54,021 nt of DNA from Melioribacteraceae bacterium (GCA_028282005.1 JANQIV010000067.1:1-54021); one strand, 5' to 3'. Counted from the first letter of the stretch, positions 1 through 10,002 are shown. Numbers and translations are program-made. The notes: generated by a model not told the origin, from the letters alone.

Positions 1-874
1 AATATTTCGAAATATTGTGCATACAGAACCATTGTTCAGGATATGTCCGAACATACTTTTCTAATATAGTCATATATGCTTGATGTATCATATGAACTTT
101 TTCTTCTTTAGATCCTTCAAATTTCTCATATTCAATTTCTTCAACAAAATTAGTAAATTTATTGTCTTCAGTTCTTACAACAAAATTGACAAACACTGGG
201 ACATTCGTTTTTAAAGCTATTTCTGCAGTTCCGGAAAAAACTGAAGTATCTATTCCAAACAATTTAACCTTATCGCCCTCTTTGGGGCCTCTTTGGTCAC
301 CAACTACTCCAATAATTTTTTTATCTTTTATGGCTTTATATAGCTCTCTAACAGAAGCTCCCAAATGAATTACTTTGTTTCCGTGCTGTTCTCTCATTCT
401 GTCAATCCAGTTTGAGACTAGATTATTCCTTTGAGGTTTCGCCAATACATTCATAGATATATTCATTTGAATTCCAGCAGAGATAGCACCGATTTCCCAA
501 TTTCCAAAATGTGCTGTAATCAGAATTGCCCCATTAGAATAGCTTTTTTGTTTTCCGCATTCAATTAGTTGTTCACAATTAACTTTTTCTATTAACTCTT
601 CTTTTGAAAGGGATGGAATACAAAAAATTTCGGCAAGTAGTTTACCAAAGTTTTGATAGTTTTTTTTCGCTAATCTTTCAATTTCAGAAAAAGAAAAATC
701 CGGAAAGGCAAGCTGTAAATTTTTCATCACAACTTCTTTCCGGATTTTTAACAAATTATAAAAAATGAATGCTATAAAATTTCCAATTAGTTTTGTACCT
801 GAATAACCAAATAAAACTGTAATTTTTTGAAAAAATATGAACAATAAATATTCAACAGCATTCTTAAAATTCAT
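1..874 (-). CDS. LpxL/HtrB-family lysophospholipid (lipid A) acyltransferase, 3' end cut by window
   Basis: Translating the minus strand from the ATG at 874 gives 291 residues with no stop before the window edge. The protein has the hallmarks of the lipid A lauroyl/myristoyl acyltransferase family: a hydrophobic N-terminus (about residues 9-42), the catalytic HxxxxE motif as HFGNWE (H122, E127), a substrate-binding stretch DQRGPKEG (193-200), and the conserved C-terminal YPEQWFCMHN (278-287). Family members add a secondary acyl chain to lipid A at the inner membrane. Members are usually about 290-310 residues, so only a few C-terminal residues are probably missing. It starts 6 bp after the GWxTD gene, so the two are likely co-transcribed. 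There is no clear Shine-Dalgarno sequence. The family is certain to me; the acyl donor and position are not. Confidence 0.88.
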   Translation of the reverse strand, partial: MNFKNAVEYLLFIFFQKITVLFGYSGTKLIGNFIAFIFYNLLKIRKEVVMKNLQLAFPDFSFSEIERLAKKNYQNFGKLLAEIFCIPSLSKEELIEKVNCEQLIECGKQKSYSNGAILITAHFGNWEIGAISAGIQMNISMNVLAKPQRNNLVSNWIDRMREQHGNKVIHLGASVRELYKAIKDKKIIGVVGDQRGPKEGDKVKLFGIDTSVFSGTAEIALKTNVPVFVNFVVRTEDNKFTNFVEEIEYEKFEGSKEEKVHMIHQAYMTILEKYVRTYPEQWFCMHNISKY

Positions 875-880
875 TTCTAT

Positions 881-2251
881 TTATTCTGCAATTCTGCGCA
901 ACCAATTTTCGTCTCTTAATTCACCTCTTTTACTTGAATGAATTAATTCATAATTTGAAAAACCAGTAACATCACCAAATATAAATTCGACACCACCTTC
1001 AATTCCATTGTATGTCCAAACTTCATACGGCTTTACATTTTGTTCGTTAGGATATCTATCTAAATAGTCTGGTTCACCATAAATTAAATATACACGTCCG
1101 CGGTCAGACTTAAACCCTTTTCTAAATTGATGACCAAAATTTTTGTTTGCATACTCTACTCTAAGCATATATTCTTCTTTGTATTCATTAGCCGGGCTAT
1201 CTAGTTGTTGATCTCTTCGTGCCCAAAATTTATAAAGAAATTCCCTTTTAGCCTCAATTGCTTCTAGTTTTTCATATTGATCTTTTTCTGAATCAGTAGC
1301 AATATATTTAATGTAATCAAACATCTGATCACATTCATCCGGAGTATAAATTCCAAATTCGCTACTCATATAACCGGTTTGAGCAGAAGCATAAGCAACA
1401 TTTGGTTCAACACTAGGATTATAAAAGTAGAATTTTTTGTTTGATAAATATGCTTTATTTGTAGTAGTATCTACTAATGTCAAAATAAAATTATAGCTAT
1501 CTGTTGGATATTTTTTAAGATTTAATACACCGCATTCCACGCTAGATTCTTGTCCACTACCTACCATCTTAGATTTTTGATAAACAATATTTCCTCTGCT
1601 GTCATACAATAGTTTATCCAACCTTAAATTTGAGGAATTTGTTTCATCAAGCAAATTATAAAGCTCGGAATAGTAAAACAATGCCGGAGAGTTTTCAGAA
1701 TATACCATTGAAGGATTTGGAATTACTTCAAAAGTATTTTTATAGAATATTGATTTTTTGTTTGACAAGTCTTTTTTGATATTAGAAGAAAGCTGGATGT
1801 CACTGATTAAGTATTCATCTTCAGGAAAAGCTTCAATAACTAATTTATCAGCAATTCGCTTCTTTTTATCAGGATGAGAAAAATCCCTTCCTTCCACTAC
1901 AATATCGTAAACACCTTCAGGTACAACTACGCTCACCAATCCAACAAGATCAGAATTGATCATATTTGCAGTATCGGCTAAAATATTTTGCACTTTCCAA
2001 TCTTTATTAATATAGTATTCACCAGTTGAATCTTTCATCTCAATGTGAATAATACCTTTAACCAAATAACCTTCATCAATTTTTTCTAAGGTTAAGTCTC
2101 TTTGAGCAAAGGAATAATAAATTTCTAAAAATACAGAAGTCGAATCATATTTGAATCTGGCATAATCAAATTCAAAACCTATTGGTTCTTGAGCTTGATA
2201 TGAATTTTGGAATACAATAAGTGCTAATAAAAATGTTAAAACTACTTTCAT
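881..2251 (-). CDS. GWxTD domain-containing protein, secreted
   Basis: This 456-residue protein belongs to the GWxTD-domain family known from FCB-group bacteria, whose function is unknown. The C-terminal third has the typical block: a long charged helix, then KGFKSDRGRVYLIYGEPD and an EVWTYNG strand. The family signature G-W-x-T-D appears here as G-F-K-S-D. I chose the ATG at 2251 because GAGG lies six bases upstream and it places a clean signal peptide first (about 20 residues ending SYQAQ). An in-frame TTG at 2278 and ATG at 2263 would add 9 or 4 residues before that signal. The central region looks like beta-sandwich extracellular sequence. It follows a terminator, so it probably has its own promoter, and it leads into the acyltransferase gene. 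Confidence 0.85.
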   Translation of the reverse strand: MKVVLTFLLALIVFQNSYQAQEPIGFEFDYARFKYDSTSVFLEIYYSFAQRDLTLEKIDEGYLVKGIIHIEMKDSTGEYYINKDWKVQNILADTANMINSDLVGLVSVVVPEGVYDIVVEGRDFSHPDKKKRIADKLVIEAFPEDEYLISDIQLSSNIKKDLSNKKSIFYKNTFEVIPNPSMVYSENSPALFYYSELYNLLDETNSSNLRLDKLLYDSRGNIVYQKSKMVGSGQESSVECGVLNLKKYPTDSYNFILTLVDTTTNKAYLSNKKFYFYNPSVEPNVAYASAQTGYMSSEFGIYTPDECDQMFDYIKYIATDSEKDQYEKLEAIEAKREFLYKFWARRDQQLDSPANEYKEEYMLRVEYANKNFGHQFRKGFKSDRGRVYLIYGEPDYLDRYPNEQNVKPYEVWTYNGIEGGVEFIFGDVTGFSNYELIHSSKRGELRDENWLRRIAE

Positions 2252-2447
2252 TATTTGCCTCATAATTGAATTAAACAATTATCAATTTATAATGCATAAT
2301 AATTACTTTGATTCTGATATACTATGCAAAATATTTTACCTAATTTCGGTTTTTTTAATCTGTTTAATTTTTCTTTTGATGAATACTAAAGTGCTGGAAT
2401 TCAAAAAGTAATTATTAAGTAATTATTCAAAAAAAATCAATAAAAAA

Positions 2448-2472
2448 CCCAAGCTCAAAAAATGAGCTTGGG
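2448..2472 (-). terminator. Rho-independent terminator after the PorV-like gene
   Basis: Read on the minus strand, a perfect 9-bp stem CCCAAGCTC / GAGCTTGGG with a 7-base loop is followed immediately by TTTTTTATTGATTTTTTT. It begins 28 bases after the stop of the PorV-like gene, which is the right place to end the receptor/T9SS/PorV operon. Confidence 0.9.
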
Positions 2473-2500
2473 TAATTAGAGAAAATTAATTTTTTCTCAA

Positions 2501-3535
2501 TTAGAAACCAAAACCTACACTAAACACGTGGTTGTTATCAAAGAATTCAACTTCTCTGAAAGCGTAGTTAACTTTAAGATCAAGGTTTCCTAAATCATAG
2601 TTAAGACCAACACCAGCAGTTAAACCATAAATGTTTTCGTCTTCTTCTAAATCAGGAGTCATCATATAACCACCTCTAACAAAGAAAGTGTTATCGAAGT
2701 TATATTCGCCACCGATTCTGTACTCATCACCATAGAAGTTTGAGTTTTGGAAAGTACCATTTAGATTTAGAGAATTTTGTTGATCAATTGACAATTGATA
2801 TCCCAAACCGATTTCCAAAGTAGAAGGTAATTCAAATGAAGCTGCTTCTATTTTGTAGAAGATTTGACCTTGTCTTCTTAATCCACCAGCATCAGCATCA
2901 ATGTTCAATCCAGAACCTTCGTAAGCCATTTGAGGACCTAAGTTTTTGATAGCAATACCAAAACCAAATCCTTGAATGTTAGCTAGGTTACTGTATGTGA
3001 TACCAACGTCGAAACCGATACCAGAAGCAGAAACTAATGCTAACTCTTCATTAATCAAATTAGCTGTAATACCAACTGAGATTCTGTCACTTAACATTTT
3101 TGAATATGTTAAACCAATTACGTTGAAGCCAGGGGAGAAGAACTGACCAGTTCCTTCAGGATTCTGAACAGTAGTCACCTCAATGTCATCAACATTAAGT
3201 GATTTGAATGAGAAACCAAAAGTACCTAAACCTTCAACATTAAATGATACAGCACCATATTGAACATCAATATCAGCAATGTAATTCATTAAAGAAAATG
3301 TTGCTTGAGTTTGGTGTGTACTTCTTGATAACAAAGCAGGATTATAATACATACCTTCGATACCATCAAGGTTAACCATTGCAGAACCACTCATAGCAAC
3401 TCCACGAGCACCAACTGGAATCAATAGTTGTGTTGCGCCTGCTGTACCGTTTCTTGCACCACCGCTAGCAAACAGGCTACCAGTAGACAGAACAACGATC
3501 AACAGAAAAGCAAATAATATTTTTATTTTTTTCAT
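2501..3535 (-). CDS. PorV/PorQ-family outer-membrane beta-barrel protein
   Basis: The 344-residue product has an N-terminal signal peptide (about 1-23, ending LFASG) followed by the GATQLLIPVGARGVAMSGS and GIEGMYYNPALL blocks. These blocks are characteristic of the PorV/PorQ (UPF0164-like) barrel family. The rest alternates polar and hydrophobic residues as in transmembrane beta strands and ends with the aromatic C-terminus FSVGFGF. Known PorV binds T9SS cargo C-terminal domains at the outer membrane and shuttles them to attachment; many paralogues of unknown role exist. The start is fixed by AAGGAG seven bases upstream. It lies 23 bp after a gene for a T9SS-type cargo protein, which suggests a dedicated partner, although this is inferred from adjacency. 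Confidence 0.85.
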   Translation of the reverse strand: MKKIKILFAFLLIVVLSTGSLFASGGARNGTAGATQLLIPVGARGVAMSGSAMVNLDGIEGMYYNPALLSRSTHQTQATFSLMNYIADIDVQYGAVSFNVEGLGTFGFSFKSLNVDDIEVTTVQNPEGTGQFFSPGFNVIGLTYSKMLSDRISVGITANLINEELALVSASGIGFDVGITYSNLANIQGFGFGIAIKNLGPQMAYEGSGLNIDADAGGLRRQGQIFYKIEAASFELPSTLEIGLGYQLSIDQQNSLNLNGTFQNSNFYGDEYRIGGEYNFDNTFFVRGGYMMTPDLEEDENIYGLTAGVGLNYDLGNLDLKVNYAFREVEFFDNNHVFSVGFGF

Positions 3536-3558
3536 TTTCAGTCTCCTTAAAATTTTAA

Positions 3559-6500
3559 TTAGAACCTATCAAGAATTTGTTCTTCTTGGATAATTGCTAT
3601 CTTAAGCGTTTTGGTTTTACCTATATCAGGCATATCAATATATGCTATATATAAACCACTAGCTGCAGGAAGACCTCTACCGTTGTTCAAGTCCCAATTC
3701 AAGAATTGTGACTCATCATTTTTGTCTAAGGTTCTAACTAACTGACCTGCTAAGTTGAATATTCTTATTTTTGCTTGCGTTGGCAAATGATTAAATGTAA
3801 TAAATCTTTCATTTTTGTTTAATTCTAAAGCGTTAACACCGTAATAAGGATTAGGGAATGCTTTGATTTTATCTACATCCACTTTAGCTAATTCAGCATC
3901 ATTTGTAACTGTAGGAGCCTCTAATGTAAATGTATCATCTAATCCATTAGGTTTAGTGTAATTAAATCTGATTACTGTTCCTGCAGGAGGTTGTAATCCA
4001 TCACCATCAAATTCAGCAATTACATAACGTCCGATAGGATAAACAAAACCACCGTGGAAATCAGCGTTATAATCAGCTGCCGCAGGATCTGTATCGAATG
4101 AATAATCGTAGAATGCTCCAGCACCACCTGATTGCACACATGAGTTATGGAATGCATCATAACCAGCAGTAGGTGAACTTAAGTCTTTTGGATCCATCCA
4201 GTAAATAGCATCGGACATTGGATATGCTTGGAAAGTACCTTCAAGAACATCAGGAATAGCCCAACGCCAATCAGTACTACCACCTTCACCATTTGAGCTT
4301 AATAATAGAGGGATCATTCTGTAATCATCTGATGGATCATCTGGTGTAGCAACACCAATATTCCAAAGTTCAAAAGTAGTTCTACCGATCATATCGTCTT
4401 CAAATGCATAAACGCCAAAACCACCATCTGCTGTCCATCTTAATTCATAATCATTTGGAGAAGCAAAGTCAACATATCTGTACATTCTAGATAAGTCACC
4501 ACTTGCGTTTGTACTTGCATAATATCTGTCGTTATTACCATCTGCACCTGCAGAGTTTAAGCTGTGCCATACAGTGTTACCATTATAAGGAGTACCTCTG
4601 CCGTCATAATCTGCTTCAGTTAATGTAACTCCACCGTATGCTATTTCAACCATACCATCAGCATTACCAATTGGATCAGTTGGATCAGCATCTTTGATTT
4701 TGTTGAAAGGACCGGAAACTCTCCATTGAATACCATCAACTATTGGAGATGATTCATCACCAAGTTGATTTGTGACATTGTCCAATTTAACTTCACCTGT
4801 AGTTTGGTCTACTAAATCCCAAACAATAATTGTATGACCGTGGCCGTCATCACCTTCTTCAAATCTAATTAAGTAATCATGGCCAGTTAAAGCACTTTGG
4901 TCAACTATTACAGCATTTAATGCACCATCACTAACACCAGTAGCATGAACACCTTCATAAACATCACCTGCGTCTGCATTATATCTAACACCAGGTGTTG
5001 TTGTTTGAGGTACGGCATTAACAGCTAATAATGTATTTTCTAATGTTTGAGGAACAACTAATGGATCTGGGTTATATGCATAAGCAGTAATTGCAAAGTA
5101 ATAATCAGAACCATTGTTAAATGGAATGTTGCTATTAAGAGCATCAGTGTCAACTCTTAATGATCTTCTGATACCAGTATCGTTACCGGTTTGAGTAATT
5201 TTATCGATTGTAACACCGTTTTGTAATGCACCTTCAATAATTACTGTAACACCGTCAATAATATCAAATGTAGCTATTTTTTGTAATCTCGAAGGATCGT
5301 TGATATCTTCAAAAGTTACTGATGGAGCAGACATTTGCCATACATTGTAACCTTGGAATTCATAACCTTGTTCTGAGTGGCCTTCTGTTAATGCAACAGT
5401 TTCAGCATCATCCCAAACAAGTAATACTTCTCTATCAAAGTTGGAAACAGTCAATTTAGGTCTTTCAGGAGCACCTGGTAATTCAAAGTTGTTGTTGTAC
5501 GCATCTTGAGCAACAATATCAAATGCTTTTAGAAGTGTAATAGCGTCTAAGTTATTTGTTCCAGTTGTACCACCAGCAGCTATCTGAGCAACAACTATTT
5601 CTTGTGTTTCACCAGCAGAAAGTGTAAATGGACCAGAAGATAAACCGTATCTTCTATCACCAGCAGCATGAACTTGACCATCAATCCAACCAGTTCCGGC
5701 AACTGGATCACCAGCTAATGTAAATGTAGTTTGATTTCCTGAAGGATCAGTAAACAATGCACCTGTTTTACCAATTCTACCTTGTAGGAAATTATACATT
5801 TCTAATGTACCTTCAACATATTCACCTAAACTAGGATCAGTTAAGAAAGGATCAGCTCTAATAAAGAAGAATGCAGCAGTCATAGGTAAGTTAGTTTTAC
5901 CTTGGAGCCACTCGCCGCCTGACTTTCCACTATCAGGTAAATTAAATCTTTGTATTAATTCATTACTTGCATCATAATCAACTAACGGACCTTGGAAAAA
6001 GTCAAATCCAGTAGCTGGAGGTGTATCGCCGTAAGTAGCATCATTTGGGAAAGCGTTATAAGCAAAACCTAAACTTAAACTTGTATCACTACCAACAAAG
6101 TCATCAGTAGCGTTACCAACATCAGGATCACTCCACATACAAACATAAAAATCAGTCATGTCTGTAGTAGTAACGTTTCTTAGTTCATATTGTCTAAATA
6201 GCATGTTACCTAAAGGACCTACAGCGTTATAACCAAAGATGGTTGCCTTCATTTCAATACCCATTGAAGGTGAACCGTAAAGGCTACCTGCAGCTTCTTG
6301 ATCTAAGTCGTTTGCAACGAACCATACAGTTTGATCAGCACCAGGAACACCTGGAATATCAACAGCTGGATTATAGTTTCCATCACCGTCAACATCTTCA
6401 TAAGGTGCATTATAAGGTGCAGCAGCCGGCCATTCATTCCAGTCAGTTTCATACTGAGCAAATATTTCTGCTTCTGAAACACCTTCATTAGTTGCTTCCG

Positions 6501-6930
6501 GAGTCAAGTTACCAGTAGCATAATCTCTTCTTACTCTATAGATTCTTACTTGAGGTAAATCTGGGCTTTCAGCTACGCCATTAATAACGGCACCCGGTAA
6601 AAGACCTTGGTTAAATGTTGATCCACCAACTCTGATTTCACCATTTACTTTACCACCCCATAAAAAACCAGACTGATAAACAGTGTGTAAGTTTGAGTTT
6701 TTAGGATATTCAAAGCCTGAGTTACCAGCGTTAACATCAGATTCACCATCGTTTCTAATAAAAGTAGAAACGTTGTTTATGTTAAATCTTGTAAGAGCAG
6801 GAGCCCCCTGCACTTTGCTTAACGATTTTACTGAACTTTTTCCCTCTTTGGCCTCAGCTACCGCAGAGTTCGTAGGGTAAAAGCATAATAAAACCAACAG
6901 TAATGTCAAATTTACTAGTTTATTATTCAT
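3559..6930 (-). CDS. Large secreted protein with T9SS type A-like C-terminal sorting domain
   Basis: This 1123-residue protein has a signal peptide (about 1-25), an acidic calcium-loop-like segment VDGDGNYNPAVD near residues 180-191, and a long beta-rich body with a fibronectin-like stretch around residues 490-640. The last ~90 residues match the T9SS type A sorting-domain pattern: FPNPYYG, then IRIFNLAGQLVRTL, then GLPAASGLYIAYI, then KTLKIAII. In T9SS bacteria such domains direct export across the outer membrane and are then removed or anchored. I recognise no enzyme active site. The SD AAAGGAGT precedes the ATG. It sits between a TonB-dependent receptor (39 bp upstream) and a PorV-like barrel (23 bp downstream), so all three are likely one operon. 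The substrate or role is unknown. Confidence 0.8.
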   Translation of the reverse strand: MNNKLVNLTLLLVLLCFYPTNSAVAEAKEGKSSVKSLSKVQGAPALTRFNINNVSTFIRNDGESDVNAGNSGFEYPKNSNLHTVYQSGFLWGGKVNGEIRVGGSTFNQGLLPGAVINGVAESPDLPQVRIYRVRRDYATGNLTPEATNEGVSEAEIFAQYETDWNEWPAAAPYNAPYEDVDGDGNYNPAVDIPGVPGADQTVWFVANDLDQEAAGSLYGSPSMGIEMKATIFGYNAVGPLGNMLFRQYELRNVTTTDMTDFYVCMWSDPDVGNATDDFVGSDTSLSLGFAYNAFPNDATYGDTPPATGFDFFQGPLVDYDASNELIQRFNLPDSGKSGGEWLQGKTNLPMTAAFFFIRADPFLTDPSLGEYVEGTLEMYNFLQGRIGKTGALFTDPSGNQTTFTLAGDPVAGTGWIDGQVHAAGDRRYGLSSGPFTLSAGETQEIVVAQIAAGGTTGTNNLDAITLLKAFDIVAQDAYNNNFELPGAPERPKLTVSNFDREVLLVWDDAETVALTEGHSEQGYEFQGYNVWQMSAPSVTFEDINDPSRLQKIATFDIIDGVTVIIEGALQNGVTIDKITQTGNDTGIRRSLRVDTDALNSNIPFNNGSDYYFAITAYAYNPDPLVVPQTLENTLLAVNAVPQTTTPGVRYNADAGDVYEGVHATGVSDGALNAVIVDQSALTGHDYLIRFEEGDDGHGHTIIVWDLVDQTTGEVKLDNVTNQLGDESSPIVDGIQWRVSGPFNKIKDADPTDPIGNADGMVEIAYGGVTLTEADYDGRGTPYNGNTVWHSLNSAGADGNNDRYYASTNASGDLSRMYRYVDFASPNDYELRWTADGGFGVYAFEDDMIGRTTFELWNIGVATPDDPSDDYRMIPLLLSSNGEGGSTDWRWAIPDVLEGTFQAYPMSDAIYWMDPKDLSSPTAGYDAFHNSCVQSGGAGAFYDYSFDTDPAAADYNADFHGGFVYPIGRYVIAEFDGDGLQPPAGTVIRFNYTKPNGLDDTFTLEAPTVTNDAELAKVDVDKIKAFPNPYYGVNALELNKNERFITFNHLPTQAKIRIFNLAGQLVRTLDKNDESQFLNWDLNNGRGLPAASGLYIAYIDMPDIGKTKTLKIAIIQEEQILDRF

Positions 6931-6969
6931 ATTTTAAACTCCTTTTTATTTTAATCCTTCAATTTGTTT

Positions 6970-9948
6970 TTAATATTCTAACCTAATTCCAAGCTGATAT
7001 TGTCTAGGAGGACCAAAAACTAAAGGATTAGCATAAACTCCAGATTGTAGATACTGTTCGTAGTAATTTAAGTTAATTGCAGTATAGACATCTTTGTAAA
7101 TGTCGCCATAAGTTTCAATTAAGTTAGCTGAGAACTCTGGGTTAGTTAAGAAACCATCATCAGTGTGAGTACCAGTTCTTAAGAATACGTTTTGAACATT
7201 TTCAGAATCAAAGACGTTTATAGCTCTGAAATAAATGTTTAAGTTCAATAAATCAAATAAATTGAAAGTTTTGTCTATTCTTAAGTCTACTTGGAATGTT
7301 CCAGGAGTTGTAGATGAATTTAAACTTTCAAGAGGTTGTCTATCTCTAGCATCACCTTCTAAATCTTGTCCACCTTCACCTAATGTGAATGGGTGACCAC
7401 TTGAGAATGTTGCTAATACAGATGCACCTAATTGATTCAATAAAGCATTTCCTTCGTCAGCGTCAAAACGGTAATCTAAGTTAACACTACCTGAGAAAGC
7501 TCTGTTGAATTCTAATGGAGAAACATACGCAGGGGTAAATACTTGGTTGTTAATAGGAGCACCAACTATACCTCTTTGTGAGTTAGGAAATGAACCTGTT
7601 CCTTGTGCATCTTGGAAAGACATATTTGCATTGATTGCAAGATTATTAGTTCTTCTCATAGTGAATGAAACTTCAACACCTTTAGTTGTCGCGAAGTCAC
7701 CATTTGCTGAGATGTTATAATCTTGTACAATTGAGTTATTATCTGTAAATACTTGTCTAAATACTACTTGGTCTTTTACATCTTTGTAGTAACCAGTAAT
7801 GTCAAATGACATATTGTCACCAACTTGTTGTGTGAAACCAAGTTCGTATTGAGTAGTTCTTGTTGGATTTAAGTTTGTACCTTCAGGATTTCCGAAGAAG
7901 AAACTTTGACTGAATTGATAAGCCCATCTGTACCAGCCAGTATATAAGTCAGCTAATCTAGGTTGTTGAACGAATTTACCATACTGAGCATGGAATACTG
8001 TTTGATCAGTAATTGGGAAAGAAACACCAATTCTAGGGCTAACAAAGCTTTGAGCTTCAACTTCATTAAAACCATCTCTGTTTAATTCAAAAGTTTGATG
8101 GTTAATTGCACCTTCAGGATTTAAAGGATCAGCAAATTGTAAATCGTCTGTATCGATATAATCATATCTCAAACCTAAGTTTAAGATAATATCTTCAAAT
8201 TCAATTCTGTCTTGAATATAGGCACTTGCAAAAACTGGTTTTTTAGGACCGAAAAATTCATCATCATCAACTTTATCACCGAATTCATCATAACCCCAGT
8301 TATTAACACCAGCTCTCTGAATTAAAAGTCTACTTTGAGCTGCTCTTAAATCACCATCATATGTATCAGAACTTGTAACTACATTTAACTGGCCAGCAAA
8401 TGATCTAGTAACTGTAGAAGTTGTCCAGTTTCTTGAAGTATACTGTTGGTAACTACCACCTAACTTAATAGAGTGGATATTTCCGATTAAATAAGATAAT
8501 GATGCAGAGAAGTCAAGACTGTTTGTTTCTCTTTTAAAATAGTTTCTAGGAATATCACCATTTTTGTAGAATGTAAAGTTCATTACATTTAATTCAGCAG
8601 GATTAGAATATCTTCCTCTAAATACATCCCAACCGACATTTGCGTTAGCAACACTATCACCATAAGCCCAGATATTATCCCATAAGTGAGGATCTCCACC
8701 TTCGTCTTTGTTAATAGTCATTCCGGCAGAAACTTCATAGAATAATGATGGACTAAGAACGTGAGTAACTTTAGCTGAGAAAGCACCATCTTGGTCATCT
8801 CTCATACCATATCTTGTATTGTTAACATTTGCAATTGCAAATCCAGGGAAACTACCACGGCCACCAGTTTGTCTTTCACTAGTTGTGTAAGTTCCTGTTA
8901 CTCTAATCAAGAAAGGTTTGAAATCAAAGTTCAATGTACCAACATAAGTAAAGTCATTTCTGCTGTTACCTAATATTGGACCACCAGGATATATTAAATT
9001 AATACTATCACCTGATACTTGGTCATTAACTAAACCAATATCAATACCTGGATATGGCTGAGGATTTTGATCTCTTCTAAATAAGTTATTTACGTTAAGG
9101 AAGAATTTAACTCTATCATCAAATAAAGGACCGCCTAAAGTTGCAGACATTTCTTCATATCCGTAAGTATAAGCGCCTAAAGTTTTTTCGCCGTCGAATG
9201 TGTCGTCAGCGCTTTTGAAACCAATATTGTCAGTAATATATTCAAAAGTGGCTTTCATTTTAGGACCACCAGATTTCAATTGCTGACGAATAATACCAGC
9301 GTTAGCACCACCAAATTCAGCTTGATAACCACCAGACTGAACTTGAATTTCTTCCAACGCATCCTGTGAAATTGTTACACCTCTACCACCCAATACTGGG
9401 TTTGTAATGTTATTACCTTCAAGATAGAAACCAACTTCATCAAATCTACCACCTCTAATGAATACAATATTATCTTGAAGAACAACACCAGCAGATAAAC
9501 TAAGAATATTGTTAACACCTCTAATCGGAAGTGCTTCAATATCTTCACTAGATGTAATTCTTGTAGCGTTAGTAGCATCTTTTTGGATAAGCGGTCTTTG
9601 CGCTTGAACTACAACACTTTCAACCGTAATATCATCGCTGGGGAGTTCGAAGTTTACGTATGTTGTTAAGTCAGCGTTAACACGAACATTAGTTAATGTA
9701 ATTGCTTGATAACCAAGATAAGAAGCTCTAACATCATATACACCAGCTTCGAGGTTTAATAGAACAAAATCACCATTAGCATCAGTAGCAGCACCAATAC
9801 TGGAACCTACAACAATAACGTTAGCACCTATTAAGGGTTCGCCTGTTTGTAAATCTACAACAGTACCCCTAATTCTACCTTTTGTTGTAGCCATTAAGGT
9901 AGGGACTAATGCTACAAATAGCAAAAAGTAAAAAATTTTTCGAAGCAT
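6970..9948 (-). CDS. TonB-dependent receptor with N-terminal carboxypeptidase-regulatory-like domain
   Basis: The 992-residue product starts with a signal peptide (about 1-21). A carboxypeptidase-regulatory-like beta-sandwich follows (about 24-110; GRIRGTVVDLQTGEPLIGANV), then a plug domain (about 125-240, with the IRGGR segment) and a long beta barrel ending in an aromatic strand, RQYQLGIRLEY. Such outer-membrane receptors import ligands with energy from TonB-ExbBD. Some CarboxypepD-type (Oar-like) receptors instead work with T9SS cargo. No SusD-like lipoprotein is adjacent; the next genes are a T9SS-type protein and a PorV-like barrel. AAGGAG lies six bases before the ATG, and an in-frame stop just upstream excludes an extension. 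A structured leader with its own promoter precedes it. Confidence 0.88.
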   Translation of the reverse strand: MLRKIFYFLLFVALVPTLMATTKGRIRGTVVDLQTGEPLIGANVIVVGSSIGAATDANGDFVLLNLEAGVYDVRASYLGYQAITLTNVRVNADLTTYVNFELPSDDITVESVVVQAQRPLIQKDATNATRITSSEDIEALPIRGVNNILSLSAGVVLQDNIVFIRGGRFDEVGFYLEGNNITNPVLGGRGVTISQDALEEIQVQSGGYQAEFGGANAGIIRQQLKSGGPKMKATFEYITDNIGFKSADDTFDGEKTLGAYTYGYEEMSATLGGPLFDDRVKFFLNVNNLFRRDQNPQPYPGIDIGLVNDQVSGDSINLIYPGGPILGNSRNDFTYVGTLNFDFKPFLIRVTGTYTTSERQTGGRGSFPGFAIANVNNTRYGMRDDQDGAFSAKVTHVLSPSLFYEVSAGMTINKDEGGDPHLWDNIWAYGDSVANANVGWDVFRGRYSNPAELNVMNFTFYKNGDIPRNYFKRETNSLDFSASLSYLIGNIHSIKLGGSYQQYTSRNWTTSTVTRSFAGQLNVVTSSDTYDGDLRAAQSRLLIQRAGVNNWGYDEFGDKVDDDEFFGPKKPVFASAYIQDRIEFEDIILNLGLRYDYIDTDDLQFADPLNPEGAINHQTFELNRDGFNEVEAQSFVSPRIGVSFPITDQTVFHAQYGKFVQQPRLADLYTGWYRWAYQFSQSFFFGNPEGTNLNPTRTTQYELGFTQQVGDNMSFDITGYYKDVKDQVVFRQVFTDNNSIVQDYNISANGDFATTKGVEVSFTMRRTNNLAINANMSFQDAQGTGSFPNSQRGIVGAPINNQVFTPAYVSPLEFNRAFSGSVNLDYRFDADEGNALLNQLGASVLATFSSGHPFTLGEGGQDLEGDARDRQPLESLNSSTTPGTFQVDLRIDKTFNLFDLLNLNIYFRAINVFDSENVQNVFLRTGTHTDDGFLTNPEFSANLIETYGDIYKDVYTAINLNYYEQYLQSGVYANPLVFGPPRQYQLGIRLEY

Positions 9949-10002
9949 ATTATTCTCCTTGTTTGTTTAATTATAAAAGAAAGGGCTAAAGATCTAAAGA
10001 CA

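Noticed and set aside
162-368. 68-codon plus-strand frame at the left edge
   Set aside because: The opposite strand encodes an LpxL-type acyltransferase with all family motifs through this region.
2281-2440. Promoter for the GWxTD gene
   Set aside because: A TTGCAT followed by AT-rich sequence is present, but no convincing -10 at proper spacing could be chosen from the very AT-rich background.
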